Source: Candidatus Oleimmundimicrobium americanum (GTDB taxonomy: Bacteria; Actinomycetota; Aquicultoria; UBA3085; Oleimmundimicrobiaceae). Taken from it: DNA of 6,628 nt. Location of the stretch: assembly GCA_002366545.1 (NCBI GenBank), contig DFBH01000033.1, positions 1 through 6,628 of the forward strand, read 5' to 3'. Position numbers and translations under genes: made by a program. Under the pieces are notes generated by a model. The model did no database searches, was not told the DNA's origin, and worked only from the letters and a program-made list of their open reading frames with translations. Shown in pieces: positions 6,027-6,628 of the stretch. Numbering within the stretch: the first letter of the stretch is position 1; each line of letters starts with the position of its first letter.

Positions 6027-6047
6027 AAAAACAAAGGGGGTGGGAAA

Positions 6048-6443
6048 ATGAACAATTGCTGTTGTGCGGAAGGAGTTAAACTAATCTATGCTTGTTCAGG
6101 TTGTTCCGATGTGGGAGAAATATCCGATAGGGTTGTAAGGGTACTTTCTAAAGAAGGATTTGGGAAAATGAAATGTCTTGCAGCCGTAGGCGCACATCTT
6201 TCTGGCCCTGTGAAATCGGCGATGGGTGCAGATGAAAATATTGCTATAGATGGATGCTCCGATGCTTGTGCTAGAAAAAATCTTGAGCATATAGGGGTAA
6301 CTCCGAAATCGTATGTCTTGACTGAAATGGGTCTTGAAAAAGGAAAAACAATTCTTACCGATGAGATGGTTGATGAGGTAAGTAAAAAAATTAGAGATAA
6401 AATATTGTTTGAGTGTGGAAGAGAAGATGATGGAAATAAATAA
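6048..6443 (+). CDS. DGC-domain cysteine-rich putative zinc-binding protein
   Basis: A 131-residue cytoplasmic protein of the DGC family (PF08859-like), named for the D68-G69-C70 motif seen here in IAIDGCSDACARK. Other cysteines are C4-C5-C6, C16 and C19 (ACSGC), C43, C74 and C123. The set C16, C19, C70 and C74 is a plausible metal site. The family is described as putative zinc-binding with no settled reaction. In this operon it may buffer or deliver a thiophilic metal(loid), which is inference. AAAGGGGGTG (6034-6042) precedes the ATG at a good distance, and the gap to the previous gene is 21 bases. The 3' end overlaps the next gene by about 14-17 bases, so the operon continues. The N-terminal CCC triplet is unusual and might be an extra metal-binding tail. 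Confidence 0.88.
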   Translation: MNNCCCAEGVKLIYACSGCSDVGEISDRVVRVLSKEGFGKMKCLAAVGAHLSGPVKSAMGADENIAIDGCSDACARKNLEHIGVTPKSYVLTEMGLEKGKTILTDEMVDEVSKKIRDKILFECGREDDGNK

Positions 6444-6628
6444 AAACCTAAGGAAGAGAGAATATATTTGTATTGTCCTTCTCTGCCTTCTTTCGGGAAT
6501 GTTTTCTGTACTTTGTGGTTGTGGAAAAGTAGAGGATGAAAAGGGAATAAAGGAGAGTGGTTTTGAAGTTACAAGAAATGAAACTGATAAATCAGAGAAA
6601 CAGTCTGGAGTGAACCCCAAATTTCCGA
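6430..6628 (+). CDS. N-terminal part of a predicted lipoprotein (cut by window end)
   Basis: Sixty-six codons are visible with no stop. A basic start (KNLRKRE) and a hydrophobic stretch (YICIVLLCLLSGMFSV) lead to lipobox L-C-G-C with C31 as the predicted lipidated residue. A charged, polar tether (GKVEDEKGIKESG onward) follows, and the fragment ends in VNPKFP. It should be anchored on the outer face of the cytoplasmic membrane. An in-frame ATG at 6427 is an alternative start. GGAAGAG (6417-6423) fits 6430 better. The start lies inside the DGC gene, so coupling is likely. The function domain is beyond the window. A thioredoxin-like lipoprotein would suit the operon, but that is a guess from context. 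Confidence 0.75.
   Translation, partial: MEINKNLRKREYICIVLLCLLSGMFSVLCGCGKVEDEKGIKESGFEVTRNETDKSEKQSGVNPKFP

Noticed and set aside
6096..6620. Long minus-strand open frame of 174 codons
   Set aside because: It lies opposite the DGC gene and the lipoprotein start, both of which have ribosome binding sites and recognisable motifs. Its translation has no recognisable domain.

Overview
The window reads as a bacterial chromosome segment. It holds a cluster of tRNA genes with encoded 3' CCA, followed by protein genes on the + strand with strong AGGAGG-type ribosome binding sites. The lineage cannot be fixed from sequence alone. The large PAS/GAF/HD-GYP sensor, the thiol-rich ArsR/permease/redox-disulfide/DGC cassette and the moderate base composition suggest an anaerobic bacterium, perhaps a Firmicutes-like or deep-branching Actinobacteria-like one. 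This is inference.

Region 1 (1-540) is a tRNA cluster: the 3' end of a tRNA, probably Val; a complete tRNA-Asp(GTC); a broken tRNA-Phe-like 5' fragment; and a complete tRNA-Phe(GAA). Each spacer carries palindromic or repeat material: a CGAAGC-loop hairpin plus heptamer repeats (86-165), a long imperfect hairpin (267-342), and a two-hairpin insertion of about 51 bp exactly inside the D-loop of the broken tRNA-Phe copy (365-415). The 86-115 and 389-420 hairpins look like members of one dispersed family.

Region 2 (540-1172) holds no intact gene that can be supported. It contains what looks like a frameshifted remnant of a small membrane protein (about 563-908) and an AT-rich leader before the next gene.

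Region 3 (1173-4139) is one large gene for a membrane-anchored sensor with three PAS domains, two GAF domains and a complete HD-GYP domain, so a predicted cyclic-di-GMP phosphodiesterase. Each PAS domain carries the same GxKCYE...C...C cysteine signature.

Region 4 (4328-6628) is a compact operon: an ArsR-type repressor with a CVC metal-binding motif, a PF03773-type (ArsP-like) permease, a small CxxC thioredoxin-fold protein, a DGC-family cysteine-rich protein, and the start of a lipoprotein cut by the window end. A promoter with 17-bp spacing is abutted by a perfect ATCAA-N6-TTGAT palindrome, the expected operator for the repressor. The genes are 1 to 23 bases apart or overlap. The simplest reading is metal(loid)-induced derepression of an efflux permease with thiol partners. 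The true substrate (trivalent arsenic, methylated arsenic or another thiophilic species) is not shown by the sequence.
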